Source of the DNA: Planomonospora_B alba
GTDB lineage: Bacteria; Actinomycetota; Actinomycetes; Streptosporangiales; Streptosporangiaceae
DNA: 64,000 nucleotides
Assembly: GCF_039534085.1 (NCBI RefSeq)
Contig: NZ_BAAAUT010000032.1
Span: 1-64,000 of the forward strand
Reading direction: 5' to 3'
The position numbers and the translations under genes were made by a program. This document shows, piece by piece, positions 34,331 through 42,295 of this stretch (position 1 is the stretch's first letter; each line of letters starts with the position of its first letter). The notes under the pieces were generated by a model. The model had not been told where the DNA came from, did not search any database, and was given only the letters and a program-made list of their open reading frames with translations.

Positions 34331-34357
34331 GTCTGGCGGCGGTGCCCGCCGCCAGAC
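34331..34357 (+). terminator. intercistronic hairpin after the peptide gene
   Basis: GTCTGGCGGCG pairs with CGCCGCCAGAC, an 11-bp perfect stem with a 5-nt loop, 13 bp after the peptide stop. No U-run follows. It may be an attenuator or mRNA-stabilising end that keeps peptide levels above those of the membrane proteins encoded downstream. Confidence 0.6.
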
Positions 34358-34375
34358 CCGGTGCGAGGTGGAGAC

Positions 34376-34897
34376 GTGCTGTATCTCATGATCACGTGCC
34401 GGGCCCTGCTGGCCGTCGTCTTCGCGGTCGCGGTCGCGGGGAAGGTCCGCGGCCGCGCGGCGTTCGGCGAGTTCGTGTCCTCCATCGCGGTCCTCGGCGT
34501 TCTCCCGCGACGGGCGTCCGCGGCGGCCGCGTACGCGCTGACGGCCGCCGAGGCTGCGGCCGTCCTCCTGCTGGCGTGGCCGCCGGCCGTACCCGTGGGG
34601 TTCGCGGCCGCCGTGGGGACGCTCGCCGTCCTGACCGGCGGCGTCCTCGCCGCGCTGCGCCGGGGGCGGCGGGTGCCGTGCCGGTGTTTCGGCGCCTCCG
34701 CCGCGCCGCTCGGCCGGGTGCACGTGGTGCGCAACCTCGTCCTGGCCGCCCTCGGCTGCGCCGGGCTCGCCGCCTGGGCCGCCGCCGGCGCGTCCGCGCC
34801 GCATCCGGCCGGTGTCGCCCTGGCGATCGCCGCGGCCGGCGTGGGTGCGCTGCTCGTGGTGCGCCTCGACGACCTGATGGAGCTGTTCACCGTCTGA
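34376..34897 (+). CDS. MauE/DoxX-type redox membrane protein
   Basis: A 173-residue four-helix membrane protein of the MauE/DoxX group, with a conserved CRCFG segment (Cys102, Cys104) after helix 3. MauE is required for disulfide formation in the methylamine dehydrogenase light chain. GTG 34376 has GAGGTGGAG just upstream; GTG 34361 and ATG 34388 are alternatives. It leads a three-gene unit with the thioredoxin-like protein and ABC exporter. Confidence 0.82.
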   Translation: MLYLMITCRALLAVVFAVAVAGKVRGRAAFGEFVSSIAVLGVLPRRASAAAAYALTAAEAAAVLLLAWPPAVPVGFAAAVGTLAVLTGGVLAALRRGRRVPCRCFGASAAPLGRVHVVRNLVLAALGCAGLAAWAAAGASAPHPAGVALAIAAAGVGALLVVRLDDLMELFTV

Positions 34898-34911
34898 AGT
34901 GAGGATGACCG

Positions 34912-35406
34912 ATGCCTTTCCTGGTCGCCGCCGTCGTGTTCTTCGGCCTGCTGTGCCTGCTCAACCTGCTTGTCACCCTGGGTCTGCTCCGCCGGCTCCG
35001 TGAGCACGCCGCCGAGCTGGAGCGCCTGTCCGGGCGTTCGGCGTTCATGCCGTACGACCCCGGCGTGCTGGTCGGCCGTACGCTGCCGGAGGCCGCGGCG
35101 GGTGCGCGCCTGGTGGGCTTCTTCGACGTCGGCTGCGACACGTGTCACGAGCGCGCGCCGCAGTTCGCCGAGGCGGCGGAGGGGCAGCCCGCCCTGGCGG
35201 TCGTCAACGGCGACGGCGCGAAGGCCGGCGAGCTCGCCGCCGTGGTCGGCGGCGTGTCGAGTGTGATCACGGGCGAGGAGGCCGGCCGTCTCACGCACGC
35301 CCTGGGCGTGGAGGCGTTCCCCACGTTCCTGCGGGCCGACCCGGAGGGCAGGGTCGTGGCCGCGGACACGGAGCTCGCCGGGCTCGCCGCCGCGACGACG
35401 GCATGA
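34912..35406 (+). CDS. membrane-anchored thioredoxin-like (MauD/TlpA) protein
   Basis: A 164-residue protein with one N-terminal membrane helix (about 3-25), then a thioredoxin fold with active site Cys75-Asp-Thr-Cys78 (GCDTCHERAP) and a cis-Pro loop VEAFPTFLR. The domain would lie outside the membrane, where it can oxidise or isomerise disulfides. GAGG lies 7 nt before ATG. Its stop overlaps the exporter start (ATGA, 35403-35406). With the MauE-like protein it forms the MauE/MauD pair known for helping a multi-disulfide protein fold. Confidence 0.85.
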   Translation: MPFLVAAVVFFGLLCLLNLLVTLGLLRRLREHAAELERLSGRSAFMPYDPGVLVGRTLPEAAAGARLVGFFDVGCDTCHERAPQFAEAAEGQPALAVVNGDGAKAGELAAVVGGVSSVITGEEAGRLTHALGVEAFPTFLRADPEGRVVAADTELAGLAAATTA

Positions 35407-37253
35407 CCGCGGGAGGGGTGCGCCGGGCCGCCGCCCTGGGGTCGCTGTGCCTGCGCGCGGGACCCGCGCTGGCGGCGTCCCAGCTGGCGGTCACCGTCGT
35501 GGCCGGACTGCTGCCCACGGGTACCGTGTGGGTGACCAAGCTGCTCGTCGACGGGCTGGTGGCGGGCCCCGCGGACCGGGTGCCGGCACCGGTCGCCGGG
35601 CTCGTCGCGCTGGGGCTGGCGGCCGGGGTGCTGCCGCACGTCACCGCCTATCTGCGGGCCGAGTCGGACCGCCGGCTCGACCTTCTGCTGCAGGACCGCC
35701 TGTACACGAGGGTGAACGGATTCCAGGGACTGTCGCGGTTCGAGGATCCGGCCTTCCTCGACGAGCTGCGGATGGCCGCCCAGGCCACCGGCGGCGCGAT
35801 GGGCCCGGTCACCTCGGGCCTGTTCGATCTCTGCCGCAACGTCATCACCCTGATCGGGCTCCTCGGCGCGCTGGCCGTGATGAGCCCCCTGATGGCCGGG
35901 CTGGTGGCCGTCGCGGCGCTGCCCGTCCTGGCCGCCAGGATGTCCCTGGAGAAGCGGCGGGTCAAGATGATCGCCGGGCAGTCGGCGGCGGCCCGGCGGC
36001 AGATCTTCTACTCCTCGCTGATCACCGACGTGGAGGCCGCCAAGGAGGTGCGGCTCTTCGGGCTCGGCGACTTCCTCCGGCGCCGGGTCATCGGCGAGCT
36101 CACCTCGATGCAGGCGGCCGAGCGGCGGCTGGACGGGCGGGAGGCGCTCACGCAGTCGGCGCTGGCGGCGCTGTCCGCCCTGGTCAGCGGCGCGGGACTG
36201 GTCTGGGCGGTGCACCTGGCCCTGACCGGGCGGCTGACGCTGGGCGACGTCACGGCCTTCGCCGCCGCCGTGGCCGGCACCCAGGCCGCCCTGGTGGCGA
36301 CCGTGGAGAACGCGGCCAACGCGAGCCACGCACTGCTCCTGTTCGATCACCACGAGCGGGTGATGTCGCTCTCCGACGACCTCCCTTCACCGCGCGGGCC
36401 GGTCGCGCTGCCCGCCCTCCGGCGCGGCATCGAGCTCCGCGACGTGTGGTTCCGGTACGGCGAGAGCCATCCGTGGGTGCTGCGCGGCGTCGACCTGACG
36501 ATCCCCTGCGGCGCGTCGGTCGCGCTGGTGGGGCTCAACGGGGCGGGGAAGAGCACGCTGATCAAACTGCTGTGCCGCTTCTACGACCCGTCCCGCGGGG
36601 TGATCCTCTGGGACGGCGTGGACATCCGCGACGTGCCTCCGGCCGAGCTGCGCGCCAGGATGGGCGTGCTCTTCCAGGACTACATGAGCTACGACCTCAC
36701 CGCAGCGGAGAACATCGGCGTCGGCGAGGTCGAGGCGATGTCCGACCGGGCCAGGATCGAGAACGCCGCCGAGCTGTCCGGGGCCGACCAGGTCGTGCGG
36801 GCCCTGCCGCAGGGATACGACACGTTGCTGAGCCGGATCTTCCTCGGCCCGGAGGACGACGCCGGGGTGGTGCTCTCCGGAGGCCAGTGGCAGCGGGTGG
36901 CCCTGGCCCGCGCGCTGGTGCGCGGGCACCGCGACCTGCTCGTCCTCGACGAGCCCAGCTCGGGGCTCGACGCGCAGGCCGAGCACGAGGTGCACCGGCG
37001 GCTGCGCGAGCACCGGGCGGGACGCACCAGCCTGCTCGTCACGCACCGGCTCGGCGCGATCCGGGACGCCGACCTCATCGTGGTGCTCCGCGACGGGAGG
37101 ATCGTCGAGCGGGGAACCCACGACGACCTCGTCGCCGCGGGCGGCGGCTACGCCCGTCTCTTCGAGACCCAGGCCAGCGGCTACCGCGTCGACGCCCGGA
37201 CTCCGGCCGCGCACCGCGGGACCGGGCGGGATCGCGCACCGCTGAACCGGTGA
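35403..37253 (+). CDS. ABC exporter, fused permease and ATPase
   Basis: A 616-residue half-transporter: six membrane helices in the first 310 residues, then an ATPase with Walker A GLNGAGKST, Q-loop LFQDYMSYD, signature LSGGQWQR and Walker B LLVLDEPSSGLDA. No C39 peptidase domain, so leader removal needs another enzyme; the cluster's signal peptidase fits. Translationally coupled to the thioredoxin-like gene. The most likely cargo is the six-Cys peptide. Confidence 0.9.
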   Translation: MTAGGVRRAAALGSLCLRAGPALAASQLAVTVVAGLLPTGTVWVTKLLVDGLVAGPADRVPAPVAGLVALGLAAGVLPHVTAYLRAESDRRLDLLLQDRLYTRVNGFQGLSRFEDPAFLDELRMAAQATGGAMGPVTSGLFDLCRNVITLIGLLGALAVMSPLMAGLVAVAALPVLAARMSLEKRRVKMIAGQSAAARRQIFYSSLITDVEAAKEVRLFGLGDFLRRRVIGELTSMQAAERRLDGREALTQSALAALSALVSGAGLVWAVHLALTGRLTLGDVTAFAAAVAGTQAALVATVENAANASHALLLFDHHERVMSLSDDLPSPRGPVALPALRRGIELRDVWFRYGESHPWVLRGVDLTIPCGASVALVGLNGAGKSTLIKLLCRFYDPSRGVILWDGVDIRDVPPAELRARMGVLFQDYMSYDLTAAENIGVGEVEAMSDRARIENAAELSGADQVVRALPQGYDTLLSRIFLGPEDDAGVVLSGGQWQRVALARALVRGHRDLLVLDEPSSGLDAQAEHEVHRRLREHRAGRTSLLVTHRLGAIRDADLIVVLRDGRIVERGTHDDLVAAGGGYARLFETQASGYRVDARTPAAHRGTGRDRAPLNR

Positions 37254-37307
37254 GGACGGGGCCGCCGGGCCACGGCTGCGCGGGGCGGGCGCACCGGCCC
37301 GGAGAAC

Positions 37308-37349
37308 GACGAGATCCCGCCCGATCGGGTGATCGGACGGGATCTCGTC
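37308..37349 (-). terminator. hairpin downstream of tRNA-Ala copy 2
   Basis: A stem of about 18 bp (GACGAGATCCCG-C-CCGATC against its partner, one mismatch) with a short loop. Shared with the trailers of copies 1 and 3. It also lies just past the exporter stop and could end that transcript. Confidence 0.7.
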
Positions 37350-37384
37350 AATCCTCTTCGGGCCGTTTCGGCGACGGCCCCGCG

Positions 37385-37457
37385 TGGAGCTATGGGGATT
37401 CGAACCCCAGACCTCTTCCATGCCATGGAAGCGCGCTACCAACTGCGCCATAGCCCC
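37385..37457 (-). tRNA. tRNA-Ala(GGC), copy 2
   Basis: Same 73-nt sequence and fold as copy 1, anticodon GGC, G3:U70 pair, no encoded CCA. The roughly 75 bp trailer is nearly identical to that of copy 1. Confidence 0.97.
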
Positions 37458-37533
37458 TTGCGACGCAGAGAAATACTAGCCCACTCCGGACCCGCCTCGC
37501 GCCACCGTCTCCCGGCGGGGAAGATGCCGGGCA

Positions 37534-37561
37534 TGTCACGCGGGAGCGGCCGTGGTACGTC
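37534..37561 (+). promoter_or_regulatory. ECF41-type promoter, leaderless start
   Basis: TGTCACG (37534-37540), 17 bp, CGTC (37558-37561). The sigma gene's ATG (37571) lies 10 nt after CGTC, about where transcription should begin, so the mRNA is probably leaderless. Confidence 0.7.
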
Positions 37562-37570
37562 TGTGTGTTC

Positions 37571-38551
37571 ATGGCCGTCGAACGCTTCGAGGAACACCGC
37601 GACCTGCTGACCGGCGTCGCCTACCGGATCCTGGGCACCGTCGCGGACGCCGAGGACGTCGTCCAGGAGGCGTGGCTGCGCTGGTCCGGCACGGACACCT
37701 CCGCCGTCGAGGACGACCGGGCCTACCTGATCCGGGTCACCACCCGCCTGTCCATCGACCGGCTCCGGCGGATCAGGGCCCGCCGGGAGTCCTATGTCGG
37801 AGCGTGGCTGCCCGAGCCGGTGACCGCCGACCCGGCGGGACGGGTGCCCGACGTGGCCGAGCGGGTGGAGCTGACCACGTCGGTGGAGCTGGCGCTGCTG
37901 GTGGTGCTGGAGACGCTCTCGCCGCTGGAGCGCGCGGTGTTCGTGCTCCGGGAGGCGTTCGGCCTGCCGTACGCGGACATCGGCGAGGCGATCGGCCGCT
38001 CCGAGGCGACGGTCCGCCAGCTCGCGCACCGGGCCAGACGGCACGTCGGCGAGCGGCGGCCGAGGTTCGACGCGGACCGGGCGAGCCGGCGCCGGATCAC
38101 CGAGCGCTTCATCGGCGCGTGCGTCGACGGCGACCTCGACGGGCTGGTCGCGATGCTCGCCGGCGACGCCACGCTGGTGGCCGACGGCGGCGGCAGGGCG
38201 AGGGCCCCGCTGCGGGCCGTCGAGGGCCCCCTCAAGATCGCGCGCCTCCTCACCGCGATCGCCACCGACGCGGGCGCCCGGCGGTTCCTGGACTCCCTGG
38301 GCGTGCGGGCGCCGGACGGCATCGCGGTGGAGTTCACCGACGTGAACGGCGCCCCGGCCGCCGTGGCGACCGCCGGCGGGCGGCCCATCACGGTGTTCTC
38401 CCTCCTCCTCCGCGACGGCCTGGTCGGGACGGTCTACCTGATCTCCAATCCGGAGAAGCTGTCCCGTCTCTCCCTCCCCGGGGACCACCGGCCGTCCCGG
38501 GGCTCCGGCGGGCGGGCCCGGCCGCCGCTCGGTCCTCCCCGGCCCGCGTGA
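37571..38551 (+). CDS. ECF41-type (SigJ-like) sigma factor, second copy
   Basis: A 326-residue ECF41 sigma: region 2, WLPEPV linker, region 4 (YADIGEAIGRSEATVRQLAHRARR), SnoaL-like domain with DGGGR in place of DGGGK, and SNPEKL in place of NPDKL. ATG 37571 is chosen over GTG 37565 because the predicted transcript begins there. The C-terminal tail is Pro/Arg/Gly-rich. Confidence 0.88.
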   Translation: MAVERFEEHRDLLTGVAYRILGTVADAEDVVQEAWLRWSGTDTSAVEDDRAYLIRVTTRLSIDRLRRIRARRESYVGAWLPEPVTADPAGRVPDVAERVELTTSVELALLVVLETLSPLERAVFVLREAFGLPYADIGEAIGRSEATVRQLAHRARRHVGERRPRFDADRASRRRITERFIGACVDGDLDGLVAMLAGDATLVADGGGRARAPLRAVEGPLKIARLLTAIATDAGARRFLDSLGVRAPDGIAVEFTDVNGAPAAVATAGGRPITVFSLLLRDGLVGTVYLISNPEKLSRLSLPGDHRPSRGSGGRARPPLGPPRPA

Positions 38552-38621
38552 CGGACCGGAGGGGACCGGGCGGCCCGCAGGCCGCTCCAGGGAACGCCCG
38601 CGAAGGGTGCGGGCCCGCCCC

Positions 38622-38702
38622 GAGCGCTCGGCCGGGCACCGCCGGCCCCGGAGGATCGGCCGGGCACCGCCGAGCCGCCGGAGCGCTCAGCCGGGCACCG
38701 CG
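38622..38702. repeat. imperfect 21-bp direct repeats at the EF-Tu 3' end
   Basis: A 21-bp unit starting GAGCGCTC and containing GCCGGGCACCGC occurs at 38622 and 38681 with one mismatch, plus a partial copy at about 38655. The last copy overlaps the EF-Tu stop codon. Confidence 0.7.
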
Positions 38703-39886
38703 ACGACCGTCCCCGCGCCCACGGTCCGGCCGCCCTCACGGATCGCGAAGCCGAGCCCGGCCTCCAGCGCGACCGGCCTGCCGAGCTCGACGGTCACCTC
38801 GACCGTCTCCCCCGGCAGCGCGCTCGGCGTCCCGTGCAGCTCCATCCGGCCCGGCACGTCCGCCGTGCGGAGGTAGAACTGCGGCCGGTACCCGGTCGCG
38901 ACCGCCGTGCTCCGCCCGCCCTCGGCGGCCGCCAGCAGGTAGACCCGGGCGGTGAAGCGTTGGTGCGCCGTCTGGCTGCCGACGGCGGCCAGCACCTGGC
39001 CGCGCCGCACCTGGTCGCGGCGGATCCCGCGCAGCAGCAGCGCGGCGTTGTCACCGGCCTCGCCCCGCTCCATGGTCTTGCCGAAGGTCTCCACCCCGGT
39101 CACCACCGCGGTGAAGCCCTCGCCGAGGCCGACGGCCTGGACGGTGTCGCCGACCCCGACCGTGCCGCGCTCGATCGCCCCGGTGACCACGGTGCCCCGC
39201 CCGGTGACGGTGAGCGCGTTCTCCACCGGCAGCAGGAACGGCGCGTCGGTGTAGCGGACCGGCACCGGCACGTGGTCGTCGACCGCCTGCAGCAGCCGCC
39301 CGACGGAGGCCGTCCACTCGGGGTCGCCCTCCAGCGCCCGCAGGCCGGAGACCCGAACCACGGGCGAGCCGGGGTAGCCGTGCTCGTCGAGCAGCTCCCG
39401 CAGCTCCAGCTCGACGAGGTCGGCGAGCTCGGGGTCGGCGCCGTCGGCCTTGTTGAGCGCGACGACGACGTGCTCGACCCCGACCCGCCGCGCGAGCAGC
39501 ACGTGCTCGCGGGTCTGCGGCATGATCCCGTCCAGCGCGGAGACCACCAGGATGGCCCCGTCGAGCTGCGCCGCCCCCGTGATCATGTTCTTCACGTAGT
39601 CGGCGTGGCCCGGCATGTCCACGTGGGCGTAGTGCCGCGTGGCGGTCTCGTACTCGACGTGGGAGATGTTGATGGTGATGCCCCGGGCCGCCTCCTCGGG
39701 CGCCCGGTCGATCCGCTCGAACGGCACGTACTCGGCGCCGCCCCGGTCGCCGAGCACCTTGGTGATCGCCGCGGTGAGCGTGGTCTTGCCGTGGTCGACG
39801 TGCCCCATCGTGCCGATGTTGAGGTGCGGCTTGGTGCGCGTGTAGACCTTCTTGGACCCTGTGGTCCGGTCGGCCCTGCCGGCCAT
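38687..39886 (-). CDS. tuf: divergent EF-Tu paralogue with elfamycin-resistance-type residues
   Basis: A 399-residue full-length elongation factor Tu: GHVDHGKTT P-loop, ARGITIN switch I, DMPGHADY, NKAD and SGL. It is clearly not the main EF-Tu. By alignment to E. coli numbering it has Arg at 124 (Gln in E. coli), His at 160 (Tyr) and Ala at 275 (Gly). Changes at 124 and 160 confer kirromycin resistance in E. coli, and G275A confers GE2270A resistance. It is monocistronic, not in the usual rpsL-rpsG-fusA-tuf operon. Start from GAAGGAAGG before ATG 39886. Likely a specialised, antibiotic-tolerant EF-Tu like Streptomyces tuf3. Confidence 0.9.
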   Translation of the reverse strand: MAGRADRTTGSKKVYTRTKPHLNIGTMGHVDHGKTTLTAAITKVLGDRGGAEYVPFERIDRAPEEAARGITINISHVEYETATRHYAHVDMPGHADYVKNMITGAAQLDGAILVVSALDGIMPQTREHVLLARRVGVEHVVVALNKADGADPELADLVELELRELLDEHGYPGSPVVRVSGLRALEGDPEWTASVGRLLQAVDDHVPVPVRYTDAPFLLPVENALTVTGRGTVVTGAIERGTVGVGDTVQAVGLGEGFTAVVTGVETFGKTMERGEAGDNAALLLRGIRRDQVRRGQVLAAVGSQTAHQRFTARVYLLAAAEGGRSTAVATGYRPQFYLRTADVPGRMELHGTPSALPGETVEVTVELGRPVALEAGLGFAIREGGRTVGAGTVVAVPG

Positions 39887-40052
39887 GTTCCCTTCCTTCG
39901 CTGCTCGTCTCCCCGGTGACCCGCGCGTACGGCCGACCCCTCCCCGCCGGGTCACCCGGACTCACGGGAAGAGGTCAGCGCTCCGCGCCGCCGAGGGGCA
40001 TCGAGGCACGCGCCGCGGCGCCCGCGGTGGCGGGCGCTGCGAGGAGGGCGTG

Positions 40053-40077
40053 CCGGAACATGCCTGCCATGCTCCGG
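40053..40077. promoter_or_regulatory. 10-5-10 inverted repeat between EF-Tu and the FAD oxidoreductase
   Basis: CCGGAACATG and CATGCTCCGG form arms with 9 of 10 matches around CCTGC. It lies about mid-way in the 320-bp divergent spacer (39887-40206), which is otherwise featureless to me. Candidate operator for either gene. Confidence 0.5.
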
Positions 40078-40206
40078 TACGGCGCCGCGTCCCGGCAAAC
40101 GGTTTTCCGCCGCCCTCCTCCCGGCTCCCCGGTTCCACCGCCCTCCCCGGAGGCCGGACGCGACGCCGGATGTCACGGACGACCGCCGCCGGTGCGTCGT
40201 GAGGGC

Positions 40207-41370
40207 ATGAGACGAGAGATCACAGTCATCGGGGGCGGGCTCGCCGGGCTCACCGCGGCCATCGCGTGCGCCGAGGGCGGCGCGCGGGTCACCCTCCACG
40301 AGGCCCACCGGTCCCTCGGTGGCCGGGCCCGCTCCTCCGCGGCGCCGTACATCGTCAACGACGGACCGCACGTGTTCTACTCCGACGGTGCGCCGTGGCG
40401 CTGGATGGCGGCCCGCGGGCTGGTCCAGCCGTTCCGCAGGCCGACGCTCGGCGAGCTCGCCCGCGTGCGCTTCCGGCACGGCGGCCGCCTCGCCCTGACG
40501 CCGCCCTGGCCGCTGGTGAGCGCGCTGACCAAGCGGAAGGCGGCGGCCCCGGTGGAGCGGGACTTCCGCACCTGGGCCGCGGAGCGCTTCGGCGAGGAGG
40601 CGATGCGGGCGGCCTGCGGGCTCGTCGGCGTCATCACCTTCGACGCCGACCCGGGGCGGCTGTCGGCCGCCTTCGTCTGGGAACGGGTGCTGCGGGCCGC
40701 CGCCCCGCAGTACCCGGCTCCCCGCTACGTCGTCGGCGGCTGGCAGCGGGTGATCGACCGGATGGCCGCCCGCGCGCGGGGGCTCGGCGTGCGGATCGAG
40801 ACCGGCTCGCGGGTGGACCGCCTCCCGGAGGACACCCCGGTGATCATCGCCACCTCGCTGGAGGCGGCCGGGAACCTGCTCGGGGACGGGTCGCTGCGCT
40901 GGGAGAGCGGCCGGGCCGTCCTGCTGGACCTGGGCCTCGTGCGCGGCCCCCGGGACGCCTTCGCCGTCTTCGACCTGGACGAGGGCGGGTTCGCCGAGCA
41001 GTACGGCCTGGTGGACCGCACGCTCGCCCCCGCCGGGCACACGCTCGCCCAGCTGCAGATGCCGCTGCGGGCGGGCGAGTCGAAGGCCGGGGGGCTCGCC
41101 CGGCTGGAGCGCCTGGCCGATCGCGCCCTGCCCCGCTGGCGGGAGCGCACGGTCTGGCGGCGGGAGGCGGTCGCCGGCGCCCGTACCGGCGCGCTGGACC
41201 TGCCCGGCACCTGCTGGCGGGACCGTCCGGCGATCGACCGGGGCGGCGGCGTCTGGCTGGCGGGCGACTCGGTCGCGGCCCCCGGCCTGCTCAGCGAGGT
41301 CTCCACGCACAGCGCGCTGGCCGCGGCGCGGTCCGCGCTGCGGGCGGTCGGCGCGCCCGCGCCCGCCTGA
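40207..41370 (+). CDS. FAD-dependent oxidoreductase (amine oxidase / desaturase-like)
   Basis: A 387-residue flavoprotein with the dinucleotide-binding VIGGGLAGLTAAIACAEGGARVTLHEA at 7-33 and a C-terminal FAD contact GGGVWLAGDSVAAPGLLSEVS. It resembles phytoene-desaturase or NAD(P)-binding amine-oxidase-like enzymes. Convergent with the AlaX gene. Substrate unknown. Confidence 0.85.
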   Translation: MRREITVIGGGLAGLTAAIACAEGGARVTLHEAHRSLGGRARSSAAPYIVNDGPHVFYSDGAPWRWMAARGLVQPFRRPTLGELARVRFRHGGRLALTPPWPLVSALTKRKAAAPVERDFRTWAAERFGEEAMRAACGLVGVITFDADPGRLSAAFVWERVLRAAAPQYPAPRYVVGGWQRVIDRMAARARGLGVRIETGSRVDRLPEDTPVIIATSLEAAGNLLGDGSLRWESGRAVLLDLGLVRGPRDAFAVFDLDEGGFAEQYGLVDRTLAPAGHTLAQLQMPLRAGESKAGGLARLERLADRALPRWRERTVWRREAVAGARTGALDLPGTCWRDRPAIDRGGGVWLAGDSVAAPGLLSEVSTHSALAAARSALRAVGAPAPA

Positions 41371-41382
41371 CCGCCCCGGCCG

Positions 41383-42240
41383 TCAGCCGGTGGTGGTGCG
41401 CATGGTCAGCTCGGAGCCGTCGGCGGACAGCTCCAGCGCGACGGCGACCGCGCCGAGCTCGGAGGTGCGCGCCAGGTGCGTGCCGCCGCACGGGATGCTC
41501 GCCTCCCCGCCGGGCAGGCCGCAGTGCCAGGTACGGCGGGCGGTCAGCTCGGGCCCCGGGCTGTCGATCCAGACCGGGGCGTCGGCGGCGACCCACTCCT
41601 TGAGCAGTTCGCCCGCCCGCGCGGCGATCTCCGGGAGCTCCTCGGCGAGCCCGTCGGCGGTGAAGCCCTTGCGGCGCAGCGACTTGCCCAGGCGGTAGAC
41701 GTCGCGGCTGCCGCCGGGCACGATCCGCGAGGCGGTGATGGCCGCCTGGTCGAAGTCGGGGTTGCCGAGCGCGTCGGCGGGGGCCTCCTTGCGCCAGCGC
41801 CCGGACAGCGCGGCGTTGAGCGCGAGGGCGGACAGGTGGCAGGCGGTGTGCCCGGCCGACAGGGAGCGGCGGACCCCCGGGTCCACCTCCAGCTCGACCT
41901 CGCCCTCCAGGGGCGCGTCGGTGACGTGCACCACCAGCCAGTGCCAGCCGGGGGTGCCCCGGCGCACGGGGATGTCCCCGCCGAGGTGGACGGTGTCCGT
42001 GCCGTGCTCCACGGCCCCGGTGACGCAGTCGCCCACCGGCCGCCCGGCGATCGTGCCGGTGTCGGCGGGCTGGTCCGGCCAGGTGTGGTCCAGCGGGTGG
42101 AAGGGGGTCTCGGCGACGACCACCCCGTACCGGTCCCCCACCGGCACGACCGCCGCCACCTCCGAGCGCCCCCGGGTCCCCCCGGCCGGATAGGTGACCC
42201 GTGTCGACGCCGTGAACTGAGTGGTCTGCATGATCTCCAT
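41383..42240 (-). CDS. AlaX-type alanyl-tRNA editing protein
   Basis: A 285-residue trans-editing protein. The zinc/active-site motifs are HTACH (GHTACHLSAL, about 130-139) and CGGTH (IPCGGTHLAR), as in AlaRS editing domains and AlaX. It hydrolyses mischarged Ser-tRNA-Ala (or Gly). An N-terminal beta domain precedes the editing core, as in AlaX-M forms. Start ATG 42240; a second in-frame ATG at 42231 is an alternative. Confidence 0.87.
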   Translation of the reverse strand: MEIMQTTQFTASTRVTYPAGGTRGRSEVAAVVPVGDRYGVVVAETPFHPLDHTWPDQPADTGTIAGRPVGDCVTGAVEHGTDTVHLGGDIPVRRGTPGWHWLVVHVTDAPLEGEVELEVDPGVRRSLSAGHTACHLSALALNAALSGRWRKEAPADALGNPDFDQAAITASRIVPGGSRDVYRLGKSLRRKGFTADGLAEELPEIAARAGELLKEWVAADAPVWIDSPGPELTARRTWHCGLPGGEASIPCGGTHLARTSELGAVAVALELSADGSELTMRTTTG

Positions 42241-42295
42241 GATGGCAGCCGGGGTCCGCGCCGCCCCCGAGGAGGCGCGGTCCCCGGCCGCCGGG

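Noticed and set aside
41383..42240. Functional link between AlaX and the three tRNA-Ala genes
   Set aside because: AlaX is common in many genomes and is not adjacent to any of the tRNA genes; proximity is probably chance.
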